Shown here one piece after another: positions 12,536 through 26,230 of a stretch of 64,000 bases of DNA. Under the pieces are notes generated by a model. The model saw only the letters and a list, made by a program, of their open reading frames with translations. It searched no databases and was not told the origin of the DNA. How positions within the stretch are numbered: position 1 is the stretch's first letter; each line of letters opens with the position of its first letter. Made by a program: the position numbers and the translations under genes. The stretch is from Vitis vinifera (taxonomy: Eukaryota; Streptophyta; Magnoliopsida; Vitales; Vitaceae), in NCBI RefSeq assembly GCF_030704535.1, contig NC_081812.1:20311501-20375500 (forward strand). Direction: 5' to 3'.

Positions 12536-12967
12536 ATGGATAAAGCACTGAGTGTTGATCAAAGGAAAGCAAGCGGAAAGGCGAAAGCGAAGAAGACAAC
12601 AACCAAACCATTCAAAGTAGTGTACATCGGCAACCCCAGAATGGTGAAGGTCAAGGAGTCAGAATTCAGGGCTTTGGTGCAAGAACTCACTGGCCAAGAT
12701 GCCGACATATCAGACCCCACTGTGTTTGAAGAGATCCACGATGTCGGTGGCAATCAAAAGGTTCCTGATGTTGCTAACAATGAGAATGAACTTGAACTGG
12801 ACGTCCCTCCAGTGGACCGTGGTGATGAGCCACCTCAGATGTCTGATATTCCGATGGAGCAGTTGGATGATGTCTTCACGCCTCAGCTACTGGAGAATTT
12901 CACCGGCCTATTGCAGTCCACTTTGTGGTATGAATCTCCTCATGTTAATGTGCTGAGGAGCCTTTAA
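12536..12967 (+). CDS. SIB1: VQ-motif protein, sigma factor binding protein 1 (SIB1)-like
   Basis: Single-exon gene for 143 residues. Residues 44-53 are FRALVQELTG, the VQ motif, preceded by a lysine-rich stretch (11-27) and PFKVVYIGNPR, as in Arabidopsis SIB1 and SIB2. In Arabidopsis these small proteins bind WRKY33 in the nucleus and the plastid sigma factor SIG1, and they promote defence against necrotrophs. The C-terminal half is acidic (residues 75-115), ending in a short hydrophobic segment. The N-terminus is basic, which fits nuclear or plastid targeting. The lack of an intron and the length match the family. Which Arabidopsis gene is orthologous cannot be settled here. Confidence 0.88.
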   Translation: MDKALSVDQRKASGKAKAKKTTTKPFKVVYIGNPRMVKVKESEFRALVQELTGQDADISDPTVFEEIHDVGGNQKVPDVANNENELELDVPPVDRGDEPPQMSDIPMEQLDDVFTPQLLENFTGLLQSTLWYESPHVNVLRSL

Positions 12968-15350
12968 GACTCTGTAAATTGAGTAAGCTTTCTTATGCCT
13001 ACCCCTACAAGTATGATGCTTATAACTGTTGTCTGTATTCATGTTTGGTCCTTGTTCTAATTTAAGGAAAAAAAAATGGTGGTTTCTTTTCTTTTCTTTT
13101 CTTTTCTCTTCTCCCTGACATCCAAGATCCGGATTGTGTTTGGGAACCCTTGATTTTGCGCTCTTGCTTGGGGTTAGCCGAAAGAACTGGTTCAAAGTGC
13201 AGAACGCACTCTGGCCGGAACCTACTCATCTGCCTATCTAAAGATCGACGAGTGCAAATTTGAAGGTCCAAAAGAGTGATTCCCCCTAACTGGAATAACC
13301 TATCCCTGAAACCAACACACAACCCTGGTTGAGACGATGTGAGAACTGAGGAGCATAAGCTGTGTGGAAAATGTGGTTTAGTAAAGTAAGGGAAAATTTG
13401 TGGTTGAAATCATTTTCCCATGCCCCAAATGGAAGATATGATTAGGAAGCTATGGAAGATGAAGATGTTGAGTAAATCTATGAATGTGCATTTGGGCCTA
13501 TCTATCTCTCATGGAAATGGAATGGTTTCATTATTATCCTTTCTATTTCAAGTTTCATATCATTTAAATGAAGAATTTCTACAGGCATTAACCATGGAGC
13601 CGTCACCAAAGATGACTGCATAATCAAAAGGCATTTTCTTTTCTCCTTCAAGAAAATGCAATATATAGGATGATAAAATTCATCTGCTGTAAAAAAAAAA
13701 AAATAATAATAATAATAATAAAAAGAAGGGATTCATTCATGCCTGATACTTGGGAAGTATGCCACAAAAATCATTTCGTTTTTCATGGTATGTTGTAATT
13801 CCCAATTTCACCCTAGATTCATGAACACGATTAAGAACTAGTATTCTACCAAGAGACGAAATTAATGTTTGATACATACGATACGTACCAGATTTGTAAT
13901 CTTAGCTTTATCGTAAGGCAGCGTATGCATGGCTTCCCAACTTGCACTACTACGGGATAAGAAGATAAAACCTTTATCACGTTTTTGTCTTTTTAAAAAC
14001 TTTCCAGGTTTCATTATCGGCAGCTTTGGCTTGTAATGACTGAGTGATTGATTAACAACGAATTGATTTGAAGGAAGCATCTTGCTCCAACTTGAACGTC
14101 TTAAGATACACGGAGAATTGGGGATGAACACAAAGTCTAGCTACCAAGCAGCTGGTCTGTGTCAGACTAGCTGCCGTGTCCGAGAGTCCGTGCTCAACTG
14201 GCCTCCAGCCGATACTTGACACGTAAACACAGCACACCTGCTCTTTGTGAGTCTGGGTGTACACATGCATGCATGGATTTAATTTGCACTCCATAATCAA
14301 TCATCTAATAGCCTACTGCTGTATCCCACGGTTTTCGATCTGACTCGCTTTGTTTTCCAGATACGAACAAGCCATACCTTGCAGCCACATAACGTGGTCT
14401 TATCATTCTTGACCATAGACATAACAAGACATTTTTCGAGTTCATTTGTTTGGGTTTGGAAAGAATGAGGTGATACAGTTTATGGATCGATACTTTTAAA
14501 CGTTTTAATCGAGGATTTATAATCTAAGATTTTTCTAATCTCATCCATTGTCAGAATTTTCTTTCTCAAAGTAATCATGAATATTTCTAGGATAATATTA
14601 AATATTTTATCTAAAACAGTGGCTTGCTAGACAAAAGGCCAAGAAAAAAAAAAAAGAGCTTCCGTATGACATGACATCTAACATTGGATTAAACAACAAA
14701 GAAGAAGAAAAAGCATGGAGTAATTTGGTGACTACAAAGTTAGTCAGAAATGACATAATTAAGAAAAATATAGGTCAAATTAAACATACTAAGTACATGT
14801 TTGGTTTTCGATTTTATGTTCTAGTTCTTGAAAATAAAAAACGCAAAAAACTTGTTTGGGGAAGGAGGTGTGTTGTTTTTTTTTTTTTTTTTTCTGTTTT
14901 CATCTTCTCAAAAACCATTTTTTTAGAACAATAAAAAGATGTTTTTATTATTTTTTTAATGTTCAAAAAATAGATTGTTTGTTGTATTTTTCTCTTCTTT
15001 TTTTTTATGTTTTCCTAAATATTTTTTATGTTTCCACAAATGTGAGTCCTACCTAACTACCTTAAATTATTGAAATTAATATAGTTATACATGGTTACAA
15101 AATCATCACTTGTTTAAGAAGATTATAATTGGTATAAAAATTTCAAAATTTTTTTTTTTTTTAAATTAAATGAATTGTACATATGAAAATTATTTATATA
15201 TTTACAATATCAAGTTAATGGAATAAAATATTTTATTAACTAAAAAAAATTATCTTTCAAATATGTTTTTTTTGTTTTACTTATTCTAAAAAACTTTTTT
15301 ATTAACTAGTATTTTTTTTTTTTTTACTTTTTGAGAACAAAAACTACTTT
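12968..15350. other. 3' UTR of the SIB1-like gene, then intergenic DNA
   Basis: The first few hundred bases after the stop probably include the VQ gene 3' UTR. Beyond that, low-complexity stretches dominate: the run of A and AAT repeats at 13690-13722, and poly-T tracts near 14875 and 15150. ORFs at 13420-13623 and 14052-14300 have no recognisable family. Sequence at 14790-15350 has features of family B repeats. Confidence 0.45.
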
Positions 15351-15354
15351 ATAG

Positions 15355-16085
15355 AATTCAGTTCCTAAACACAATTTTTTTTTTCTGAAAACACAAAAAA
15401 TTGTTCTTAAAAACTATTTTCAACCTGTTTTTAATATTTTCAAAATAAATTTTATATCTAATGCTTTATTTTTAATCATTCTACATATTTATAAAACTAT
15501 TTTTTAAAATAATCCTCATAAAATAATAGAAAATAACTAAAAAATGTTATTTAAAAACACCATATTTTCTATTTTTAAGAACATAAAATAGATACAGAAA
15601 ACAATTTTTGATTACTAAACAAGTTTTTTTTGTTTTTGTGGTTCTGGTGAATAGAAAACCGTTCTCGAAAACAGTTATCAAATAGATCCTAAATGTCTAT
15701 TTGATAATTATTTTTTAAAACAATTATCTATTCTTCAAAATAAAATAGGAAAACACGATTGGTAATTAGAAAACTATTTTTTGTTTTTTATTATTAAAAA
15801 TAAAAAAATTATTTTCTGTTTTATATTCTTAAAAACAGAAAATATGATATTTTCATAAAACATTTTTGAATTATTTTTAGTTGTTTTCACTTATTTTTTT
15901 AAACTGTCTTAAGAAATAATTATAGAAATATGTAAAATAATTAGAAATGAAGCACTAGATTTTTAAAAATAGGTTATATTTTAAGTTTTAAAATAAACTT
16001 TTGTTATAAAAAATATTAGAGGATGATTTTTAAAAAATTGTTCTCAAAAACTGTTTTTGAAAACAATTATCAAATAAAACTTAAG
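15355..16085. mobile_element. Two family B elements in inverted abutting arrangement
   Basis: The right copy (about 15693-16085) starts CTATTTGATAATTATTTTTTAAAACAA and ends GAAAACAATTATCAAATAAA, so its ends are inverted repeats. Its core (AAATATGTAAAATAATTAGA followed by AATGAAGCACTAGA) appears reverse-complemented in the left copy (about 15355-15692; TCTAATGCTTTATTTTTAAT). The junction is around GTTATCAAATAGATCC at 15676-15692. The elements are non-coding. Confidence 0.6.
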
Positions 16086-16322
16086 CAAAACAAACATTTT
16101 GTTATGGGAGATAATTGAATTTTTGGGAGATGCTGCTTCAAATTGGGGATAAGTTTGCTGATAAATGTTGAATTATTTCAATTTTCTGCCTACTTGGATT
16201 TTATGGTTTAGGATACCCCCTCATGCTTGGCTCCATAACCGTTGTGAGAGATACAGAATACAAACAAAGCACACAATTATGAGAGAACTTTTAGTGAGCA
16301 TTAGGAATATTTTTTTAAATTA

Positions 16323-16606
16323 GGATGTGTTTGTTTTTTTTACTTTTTACTTAAAAGCAGTTGCTTTTAAATAGTTTATTTATTTTTATTTTTTGTTTAC
16401 TTATTATTTATTTTTATAATTTTTTACTAAATAAAAAAATCAAAACGTTTAACTTTTTCTAAATCTTAAAAGTAATCTGATAGTTTTATTTTTATTTTTA
16501 TTTTTATTTTTTCATTTCTTAATACTTAATAGAAATAAAATATTAAAAAATAATTTAATACTTAATTGTATTAAACACGATTTAGTTAAAAGAAACAAAT
16601 ACCATC
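16323..16606. mobile_element. Tourist-like MITE, family A
   Basis: Ends GGATGTGTTTGTTTTTTT and AAACAAATACCATC are inverted repeats, flanked by TA/TAA as in PIF/Harbinger-type elements. The interior shares TTAATACTTAATAGAAATAAAATA with the copy at 20325-20602. It is non-coding. Confidence 0.65.
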
Positions 16607-19420
16607 TAAGGGATCAATTAAACATGAATTGTCATTATAACAACAATGAAGTGGAAGAAGATAAATAGTGTGAAACTAGAATATGAAAATTTGAGAAGTA
16701 CCATCTTCATGGAATGTAAGGTTTCTTTTCCTCTTAAAATAGTTTTTAAAAGTATTTCTTAAAAATGGATTTTAATTATTTTCAAAAATAAAATTTTATA
16801 TGCGAACTCATGAAAAAAAAATGATTTTTCAACTTATTTTCTATCGAGGCATTGCAATTTCTTAAATTATTTTTTCAGGCATTGTTTAGAACATTATATA
16901 AAAAATAAGTAAAAATATTTAAGATTTATTTTAAAAACAACCTGTTTGAACAAATTATAAAAATACTATTTTTATTGTCAAAAATTTATTAAATATATAT
17001 TTTTTTAAAGTTAGAAAGCAATTGTTGATTTAAAAAAAGAAAAAAAGAAAATTGTTTAAACAAACGAATTATAAAAATATTGGCGGCTTTCTTTATAATG
17101 CTTTCACTGCTCCGGTGCTAAAAAATTGTGTGAGACTAAAAATTGGTCTGATAATGGTTTTAATAAATGTTTTTAATTTTTTAATACTTGAAAATAATTT
17201 TTTTAATAAAAATTTTTAAGTATTAAAAAGATTTTAATGTTGTAAACTTGTAATCACTCTCAGAGACAGGCAATTGCACATCATCAGGTCTTGACCTAAC
17301 CCTGTAACCAAACACCTTCCATATATGTTGGATTAGATGGTAGTGTGTGGAAAACGCGTTCATCCAACTAAAGAAATTAATGGCTGAAAGTGAAGACACC
17401 ACTAATTAAAAATGAAGATAATATCCTCATAAAAATAAAAAATGAAGACATGACTAATGATATTGGAAGCTTGCATTGGTTACCATTATCTCTCAAATGA
17501 AACAAACAAATAAAAATTTATAATTTAGCAACTTGGTATTTGATAAACCAACTTAATAATGTAAAGTGACTTAATAATTTAATTCAAATCATTAAATAAA
17601 TTTAGTATGTTTAGTAAAATAACTTAATAGTATGACTTAAAGTAAAAAATAATTTTAAATAATAAGTAAAAATAATTAATTTTTTTTTTTTTAAAAAAAA
17701 ATTATTCTTGCTTATCTTAATTACCTCTACAATTTTTTTTGTAATTCTATGACCTTCATTATTACTTCATATCTTTTGTCCTAATTATAATTTATAAAGA
17801 TAAATATATCAATTTGATAGTTTAAAAATTAAATTTTATTAAACAATCTTAATATTTAAAATAAGAATTAAGTAAAAAATTTTAAATCTATAACTTAACT
17901 AGAATTGAATTTAAAATTAATTTAATTTATTAAATAATAAATATTATATTTTACCATACACCCCCCATAACTTTGGGCTCAATGATAAAAAAGATAAAAG
18001 ATTTTCCAATTTGAAAATTTGTTTTTTTTTAATACTTTCCAGTGTCCACTTCATAGAATTTTAGCTGGTTACATTGAAATTATTGATCATCAGCAACAAT
18101 ATGAAGGATAGACGTCCCATTCTAAAGTCATAGACTCATAGTCCCTATGAAAATCTAAAGAAACGGCCAAAAGATTGCGCTTTAATCATTTCAGAAAATA
18201 TGTGAATGTAGAGGATGCCGTGCATTCAAATCCAAGTAAAAAGAAGTAGGAACAATCTACCGCAAGCAACAGTCATGTCCACATTGTGAAAGTAAGAATG
18301 GATCAATTTATGTGTGGGATAGGCTTCCAATCAAGCAGGAATGAAAACCGTTGTGACAGGTATATTGCATATAAAAATATGGTTGGAGGGTGTTCACCTG
18401 TACAGCTAGATGTCAGCCAATGGCCAATTTCATTTGAAGGTTGGAGGAGCATGGGAGCATGATCGAGACCTGAGGGTGAATGTATCCATGCATCCGGAGA
18501 CTAAAATTTAAAGAGATGATGTGAAGGGGGGGTCCCCCTCCCTCTCCCTCTTCTTCCTTTTCTATTCCCCACAACTATACGGAGGAGTGAGCCAAAAACA
18601 AGAGGCCTGGGTCCCCCATTTGTCCTCCCCCTTGTCTTACAGAAATGAAAAATGGTATAAATTCTCGGGAGCTCAGAGACGTATGAAAGCTCCTATGTAT
18701 TTACTATTTATTGAGATGTGTGAAGTAGAACACAGGCGTAACCGTACAGCGTTTTGAATTTCATTTCAACGGGTGAATTAATATCTGGACTAACTTTGCT
18801 TGTCAGGTTCAATTAAAGTGCTGTATATTTTTTTTTTTTGTTTTTTCTGATCAAAACTTTCAAGAGGCAAGGGAAAGGAGGACAGAAGAAAAAGCAGACA
18901 TGGTACTGGAGAATTGCTGATAACAGAGACAAGGGCATCCTTGTCCCGTGCCTGTTTTTGCAGGTCATTCCTGTTTCATCCGGCTCCAATAATTGAAGCA
19001 TACAAACAAAAAAAGTGGCTGCACATTGGGATGCCCCTGCTCCTTGAGAAAACACACACATACAGACGTTGCAACCACTGTAAAGAAATGGGGGCATGCG
19101 CCCGTAACCCGGGCCATGTGGGGTGAGTTCCATTCGGTTTGATCACCAAAATCAGTGATCTTATAAAGTAAAGGCGTTTACACCTTTGCTGGCTATAGGA
19201 GAAGATATATGAGACTTTCTTTTAATTTTTTTTCTTTTTTTTTACTTTATAAGTTGAAACATGTTCAATAAGTCAGAAACGAGACTAGAAATGAATGTCA
19301 GGGGAAACAAGCAGAGAAATACGACCTAAAGAGGAAGACCTTACCTCCTACTGAAGAGTCAAAAAGGGTAAAGGTACCATGTCAACTTGAGACAGGTGCC
19401 TTTCTCAGGGAAGAAAGAGG
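16607..19420. other. Intergenic DNA and 3' flank of the NUDT16 gene
   Basis: AT-rich to about 18050, then closer to genic composition (18050-19420). The ORFs at 18521-18757 and 18813-19133 match no family I know. The part just below 19421 should include the 3' UTR of the Nudix gene. Confidence 0.4.
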
Positions 19421-22400
19421 TTAAGAAATGTGAATGTCCTCTTCCTTACCGTTAATTTTTAAGTGATCATCATGCCACTTGGAGAAACCTTCCTCAAGGG
19501 CCTTTCGCATCCATGGATGTCGGCAACGCTCAATAGCTTCAGGAATCGTTAGCCAACTTCTCTCGCGAGTGCTTTGTTCTGGCCAAGATGGGAGCTCCTC
19601 TTTTACGAGCAAAGCAAACATGGCAGCTTTGCACAATCCTTCAGGACAAGACTCATCTTGGAGGGTTTTGCTCTTAAACAGGTAGCACCCCAGGAAATGC
19701 TGAAAACCATAACACCTTTCATGAGCTAAAGAAAATCTAAGACGTAAATCACATTGTGTGGGAACTGCATCACAATGGCATTAAGAAAACAATCCAGTAG
19801 TGAAGATGAAATTTTTTTAAAAAAGAAAAAAATTCCAAGAGAAAAGGGGATAAAAAAGCCAAAACAAATTCCAGAACAACCTCATTGCAACTTTTGTCCG
19901 CATTGAAAAATTATCATGAATGCAAAACTAAATTGTTTTCCATTTCTCTACCCCTCATTAGAACCGTTGAGTAAATTCAAATATCAGTCACCCCAAACCA
20001 CCACAACCACCATGATAACAAATCAATGATGATGAATAATAAACAAACTATGATTTGTAGGACTACTTTTTTAGAATTGGCATGTCCGGCATTTGTTAAT
20101 ATGGAGCCTGTTGTTTGACTATGCCCACCTGGACACTTGCTAGAAACCATCCACCTTTATTTCCATTTCTTTGTAGCTCATTAGCATGGTCAAAGTAAAA
20201 AAAATGTTTACAGCACAAATAAAAGCCAAAAGGCACCCAATCACACCCAAACTACCAGCACGGGGAAAAAGTAATAATGATGATAAATTAAGACAAACTA
20301 CGACTTTTATTTGGTTTTTGACTAAGGTGGTGTTTGTTTTTTTGGCTTTTTACTGAAAACCATTTAGTTTTAGAATTTAGGTTGTTTGTTTTTTTACTTT
20401 TTCATGACTTATTATAAACTTTTTACTAAATAGAAAAAGCCAGAATATGTGGCTTTTTCTAAATAGAAAAAATAACACAATGATTTTTTTTACTTTTTAA
20501 TACTTAATAGAAATAAAATACTATAAAAACAAACAACTTAATATTTAATACTATTAAGTATTAAGGTTCTATTTAGAATTAAGTAAAAAAACAAACACCA
20601 CCTAAGTCTTAAAGCAAGTTGTTTTAAGATTTAAGATAAAAGTAAAATAATAATAATAATAAATAAATTGAAAAAAATCACTTTTTTTATTAAGACAAAA
20701 TTGTCTTAGAAAAAGTGATGAGTTAAAAAACAAACTCTAAAAAAGGTTTAAGTCTTAAACTGATTTGCCTCAAGACAAAGGAAGAAAAAAAACTAAAGAA
20801 AACAAACAACTTAGTACTTGACACTACTAAATTATATTTAAAGTTAAGCTAAATTAAGATCTATTAGATTTAAGACCAAAAAAAAAAAAGCACATCACAC
20901 TGTAGTCTATAGAATAGTAATTTTTTAGGGTTGGTGTGTCAAGACACTTGTTGACATGAAACCAATCGTCGGACAACAACTTGGATACTTGCAAAAACGA
21001 CCACCTTTATTTGCTCAGAAAATAAAAACATGGATTCTAAGAATACAATGATTGATTGGCATTAAGATCATTGCATTAATTCTTAGCTTATGAGCAATGC
21101 AATGAATTTCAAACTATGTTTGTGGTTGACAGCCTGTACATACACATACACAGCACATGAATAATAAACCCTTTAAGCCTCTAAGAAAGCAAGAATATTA
21201 CATTAAGATTAAATGTTGAGAAAATATTGAATCTTGTGCTTGTTTAAAAAAACATATATTCTAAAATGTCATAACATTTAGAAAGTTAAACTCATTGACA
21301 GAATAAAACAAAATTGTAAATTCCTACCTTTAAATCACCCCGAACTCCAGCCTCTTCCAAAGCTTCACGTAGTGCTGCCTCCTCAACAGTTTCATCATTT
21401 TCCCAGCCACCCTATGATGAAAATAAGTGGCAAAGACATGAATAGAAACAATATCTTATTAACTCTGATTCTCTTTTATGGAGAAAAAGGAAAAATGAAT
21501 ATTAAGCACGCATGTCCCAATCGATGACTCTCAGTTATAATCAACACTTACTGTGCATTATGCATATCATTAACACACCACTTTCATAATAGGATTTCAG
21601 ACAAGCATCCATTAAAAAAAATTACAAGTTTAATTCAAATGAATACATAGAGCTCATTTCAAATTTTTAAGGAAAGAGACTATAATTTAGACAATTATAC
21701 AGTTACAGGAATCGTCCAAATTAGAAAACTATGATTAGAAAAAGAGATGATAACAATAACAATATACACACCATAAGTAAAATATAAACACAATTTTCAG
21801 ATTTTTTTACCTTTGGAAAGAGAAGGCCGGGGCCACTAGTTGAGTTGATCATTAGCACCTCAACAATCTTCTGAGATGCAGCACCATTGCTTTCAACAGA
21901 ATTTCTATACTTAAAAGGAATACACCTGCAACAAAATTTTCAGTTAGATTTTAAAATTTTACAGCTAGTCAGAGTTTAATTAGCAGTATACAAGACTAGA
22001 GTAAAGCTACAAGCTCATGACTGTTGAACTTAACATAGAAAAACTCTATAGGAAAGAATATCCTGGTTAAAAAAGGAGGCACAAACTATCTTCATGACAA
22101 ACATTGTAGGGTCTTATCAACTATGAGGGCAAAGAATCACTGCCAGCAGTAGGATATGATCATTCTCAAAGGAAAATTGATCCAAGTTTCTAAGGAGCAT
22201 GAATCCCACGTTAGTAAACTACTTTAATGATGCTCTCTCATATCTTGGGACAAAGGCAATCTCGATGACCTAGTTAGCAAGTGCCAGGCAAAGCTCTTAA
22301 AGGTCGACTCAGCAATATTTTGAGGCTTCACTCAACTGTGGTTCCCTTATAAGCTAACCTGCATGGCCAATATTTGCTGATAATGAGTGGAGAAGACTGG

Positions 22401-23967
22401 AGAGAAAATTCATATTTCTATTCCACTTCAATTTTACCAGGACTCAATATATGGGGCAGACTGACCACATAGCCACTGCAAAGCTGCATTTTAAGCTAAA
22501 TCACACCATTGGATAAAGAAAATCAAGATAAGTCATGAAAGTTCAGATGTAAAGACAGAGAGTAATATAAAGCCCCGCGCTAACAGAAGCACAGTGGAGA
22601 ATCACCAAGACTGCAGTGATTCCTTCTTCAAGAAATGAAGCGGGAGTTTCAGATGCGGGTTTTGGAGAAAAACAACAAAGTTCTAGCCCTTAGAAGGAAT
22701 CAAGGTTTGGAGCACACAGAAGAGAGTTCTAGTATATGTTTAAAATTTTGATAGAAATCCTTGCAAAATAGATAATTTTTGAACAAAGAAGAATTAGATA
22801 TAACATTTTTCTTGGAATTTGGAAATTTGACAGAGACACATGTTTTCTACAACATTTTGAGGCTAAAATTTCTAATCATGAACAGTTTCATGCTATCTTA
22901 CATTGTGCCATACATGTTGAAAAACCTTTCCAAGAAGGGCTAGTTTCTACACCAAATAATATTGGGAAGTGAGGCACATGGATGTCCTACAGTTTATTGA
23001 TGAGTAACAGGGTATAGCATCGTCACTGTGATATGGAAAAGAGATTATTTTACTTGGCATGCTTGTGGACACAAACAAATATGATATCAAGGGATTATGA
23101 AAAGTGCTATAACAAAACCAATTCAAAAAAACATAAATTAGTTTTTTTTCCCTCTTTTCTTTGGTCTTTCTCAAAAGCAAGGCAATTTTGTTTTCTAATA
23201 TAATAAAAACTAGGAGGCATACATAAGTTGCTAAACTCCCAGAACGAGAGGAACATGGGTTGTGGTCATTCCCCTTTTAGGGGGTCAGGTTGCCTTAAAT
23301 TGAGGTGAAACCATCCACCATGTATAATGGAATATGGGCATGCCATATACCAACCATCTCTAGCTTCCCAAACACTAATCTTCTCCAATTTTAACTTCGT
23401 AAGTTACATTAATTGAGATAGATTCAGGAAAATCCTCCAAAAACAATGCTTCCAATATCTTTCCTTTAGACCTTTCATCTACATTATGATTCACATTCAT
23501 TTCAATTGTTATTCAAATATTCGGGACCTATGATTTACCCAGACAAAATTTAATCCCTAAGCCCGTTTGATTCATTTCTTTTGCGAAGTCTTTGTCCTTT
23601 GGAACACCCAAAAGATATCAACAGCATTTTCTTAAGAAAAAGGCAGACAGGAAAAAAAAAAAAGCATATGTGCTGGTAATGCTTAATTGGGTATCGCGGG
23701 CTGAAAAACCAAAAATCGAATATCAATGTAAAAGCTTGCTTAAAAGATCCATTTACAGAGGAAAAAAAACCTACAACATTCCCAAATCTCTCATATAAAC
23801 AATCACATTTGCATCTTAATTGATAATAGAAGAAAAAAGGAGTCCAAATTCGAAGAGAAGGAAAGAGAAAAACGAAAAAGAAAAAGAAAAAATTACCCGG
23901 CAACCAGGCGGCAACCATCCTCATAGCGCTGCTGATGCCGACCAGTACGGGCTACCAATTCAGACAT
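19421..23967 (-). CDS. NUDT16: Nudix hydrolase 16-like, complete, four exons
   Basis: A 182-residue Nudix hydrolase, an enzyme that cleaves nucleoside diphosphates linked to another moiety. Exons: 23967-23897 (MSELVARTGRHQQRYEDG), 21925-21811, 21411-21328 and 19699-19421. The lengths (71, 115, 84, 279) chain in frame and all junctions are GT-AG. Exon 3 encodes the full Nudix box at residues 63-85: Gly63, Glu69, the REALEEAG core and Val85 fit Gx5Ex7REUxEExGU, so the metal-binding glutamates are intact. Start, length and C-terminus (EGLCKAAMFALLVKEEL; EGFSKWH) match Arabidopsis NUDX16, annotated mitochondrial and about 180 residues. The N-terminus shows no strong targeting peptide by eye. The substrate is not known to me. 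Intron 3 holds a MITE (20325-20602); intron 1 is nearly 2 kb. Confidence 0.93.
20325..20602. mobile_element. Tourist-like MITE, family A, best-preserved copy
   Basis: Starts GGTGGTGTTTGTTTTTTT and ends AAAAAAACAAACACCACC, a perfect 18-bp terminal inverted repeat. TAA flanks both sides (CTAA|GG and CC|TAAG), as expected of a 3-bp TTA/TAA duplication of the PIF/Harbinger type. It is 278 bp, non-coding, and sits in intron 3 of the NUDT16 gene. Confidence 0.85.
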
Positions 23968-24408
23968 TTGAAAAAGCAACCCTTTTCTCTATCACAAACC
24001 CAACAACAATAACACCCCGGACAACCCTTGAATTGTATCACAGGACTCTAAGCCAATCCCAATCACCATCCTCCGTTCCCAATCAATCAATAAATCGAAA
24101 CCAAAACAAAAACCACTATTCGCCTTAACTTTTTACGCATCCCCAGATGAAAGGTTGTCGGCATTGTTCAAATTTCTGAAAATGTTGAAACGCACCGCCA
24201 TCAACCGACTCAAGAGGTGGCAGAGGGTAGGTTGTATGTGTTTTGTTGGTATTTGGGTGGGTGTTTGGAGAGAGGGAAAGAGAGAGAAAAGAGCAGCCAA
24301 CAGGAGAGAGCATGGATCGGGCTGGTGGGATGGGGAAGAAGTCAGCCTTGTAGATGATGGTCGGTTACGTTGGTAAACCTAGTTTTTATCGCTCCCCGCA
24401 TTTATAGC
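23968..24408 (-). promoter_or_regulatory. Leader and core promoter of the NUDT16 gene
   Basis: On the minus strand a TATA box (CTATAAATGC) is at 24399-24408, with TATAAA at 24401-24406. That would start transcription near 24370 and give a leader of about 400 nt before the ATG at 23967. The leader is rich in CT on the minus strand (24260-24300). Confidence 0.55.
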
Positions 24409-25949
24409 ACTCTCTCTTCTTTTTCCAACCATCCACCTCCCTGCTTTTCATCCCTCCTTTTTTTTTTTTTCATTAATAAATAATTTTTATTTTTTTCTTT
24501 ACTTTCCCTTTTTCTGTTGGTTTAAATTTAAGGCTTTTTATTTATTTTCTTTTACTTTTTAAAATATCAAATTAATGAAATCGATGTCCACATGTGACAC
24601 AACATTGACGTGGCACCACAGTGTCTAAAGGGTCCCATTGTCCTGGCACCACATAAGCATGGCCACAGTTTTGTTTTATGCAAATTGCAAAGCATATTTC
24701 TAAATCAAAACATGTGCTTTGCAGTTTCATTTTTTTTTGTTTCAAAAAATTGTTTTTGTAATTCTTAAAAACTGTTTTGATGCCATGATGTGGGCATAAT
24801 TAAGTCCTATTTAGGGAAAAATTCGAATTTGCTGCTTCTAAGATATTTAGGGCATAATTAAGCCATGATGTGGGCATAACATTCACTTAATTTTAAATTT
24901 TATTTTAAAAATCAATTAAGTATTTTAATTTTTCTATTTATTTTTTTACATCATTAAAAATCATTTTTTAGATAAAAAATTAAATTTCAATTGAAAGGAT
25001 ACTTTTTTGTTCCCTATTTAATTTTATCTTCAAAAAGAATTAATAATCTTTTCTTATATTTATTGGATTTTTTTTACAATTTCAATCAAACTAATAGCAA
25101 TTGGTCTTTATTATTTGTCTTTAAAAGGAAAAAAATAATAGAAAATTAAATTAGTTTTTCTTTTTATAAATAATTAATTAAATTAATTTTAAAGACATCT
25201 AAAATGTTTTTTTTAATCAATATCTAATTTAAATAAAATTAACGAATTCCATAATATACATGTTTCAAATAATTCAATGATTATAAAAATATATTATTAG
25301 TTACAACAATGAAAAAATTTATTTTCTTAAAAAAATTTGAGGAAAATGTCTCTTGAAAAAAAGATTTTGGATAGCTAAATTTTAAGAAGCAAATGTCTCT
25401 TCAAAGAAATAATTTTTGTGATTTTTTTTTGGGAAAATTGTATAATTTTTGTTGGAAATTATCTTGCTTTTAAGAGCATATTTATAAGAAATGATATGAA
25501 AAGGGAAAACCCATTTCTTCTATTGTATTACTTTTTTTATATGGCTAAAACTATGATAATTTTAAAAATATTTTCTAAAATTAAAAATATTTTCCAAAAT
25601 ATGATATTTTACTAATTATTTTTTTCAACTGTTAGATAAAAAAAAGCACAACACTTTTTCTGCAATAAATTAATGCAAAAATATGGGCATTTAAGGATAA
25701 GAACTATTATGGTATAATTTAAGGAATTTAGAGAAAGAATATTAGATTAAAATGCACAACTCGTTTTTTAAAAATAAATTAATGCCAAAATCTAGCCATT
25801 CTAACTAAAAATAATTTAAGGAATAGTAGCTAAAAAGGAACATAAAAAATGCAACTCATTTAAGCTTAAGTTTGGGGAAAAGCTTAATAGTAAGGGTTAA
25901 TTTCATTCTTTTAATTCATATATAATTTATAAAAACAGGTTAGACTTAG
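24409..25949. other. Intergenic AT-rich DNA, no feature recognised
   Basis: Very AT-rich without a plausible gene. The phrase CCATGATGTGGGCATAA occurs twice (24782-24798 and 24851-24867), which is a short local duplication. Confidence 0.4.
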
Positions 25950-26230
25950 AGAGTGTTTGTTTGTTTTTTTTTTTTTTTTGAAAGTAATTTGTTTTTAAAA
26001 TTTAGGTTGTTTGTTTTTCTATTTTTTTACGACTTATTATAAACTTTTTATAGAATAAAAAAAGTCAAAATATTTAGTTTTTTCTAAATAGAAAAAAATA
26101 ACATATTAATTTTTCTTTACTTTTTAATATTTAATAAAAATAAAATATTATAAAAACAAACAATCTAATATTTAACACTATTAAGCATTAAGTTTCTATT
26201 TAAAATTAAGTAAAAAAGCAAACACCATTT
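25950..26230. mobile_element. Tourist-like MITE, family A, diverged copy
   Basis: Aligns by eye along its length with 20325-20602: TTTAGGTTGTTTGTTTTTCTA, CTTATTATAAACTTTTTA and the close AAGCAAACACCATT. The 5' end is expanded by a T run. Confidence 0.7.

Noticed and set aside
23550-23924. 124-codon minus ORF starting MRMVAAWLPG
   Set aside because: An out-of-frame overlap of NUDT16 exon 1 running into a T-rich intron.
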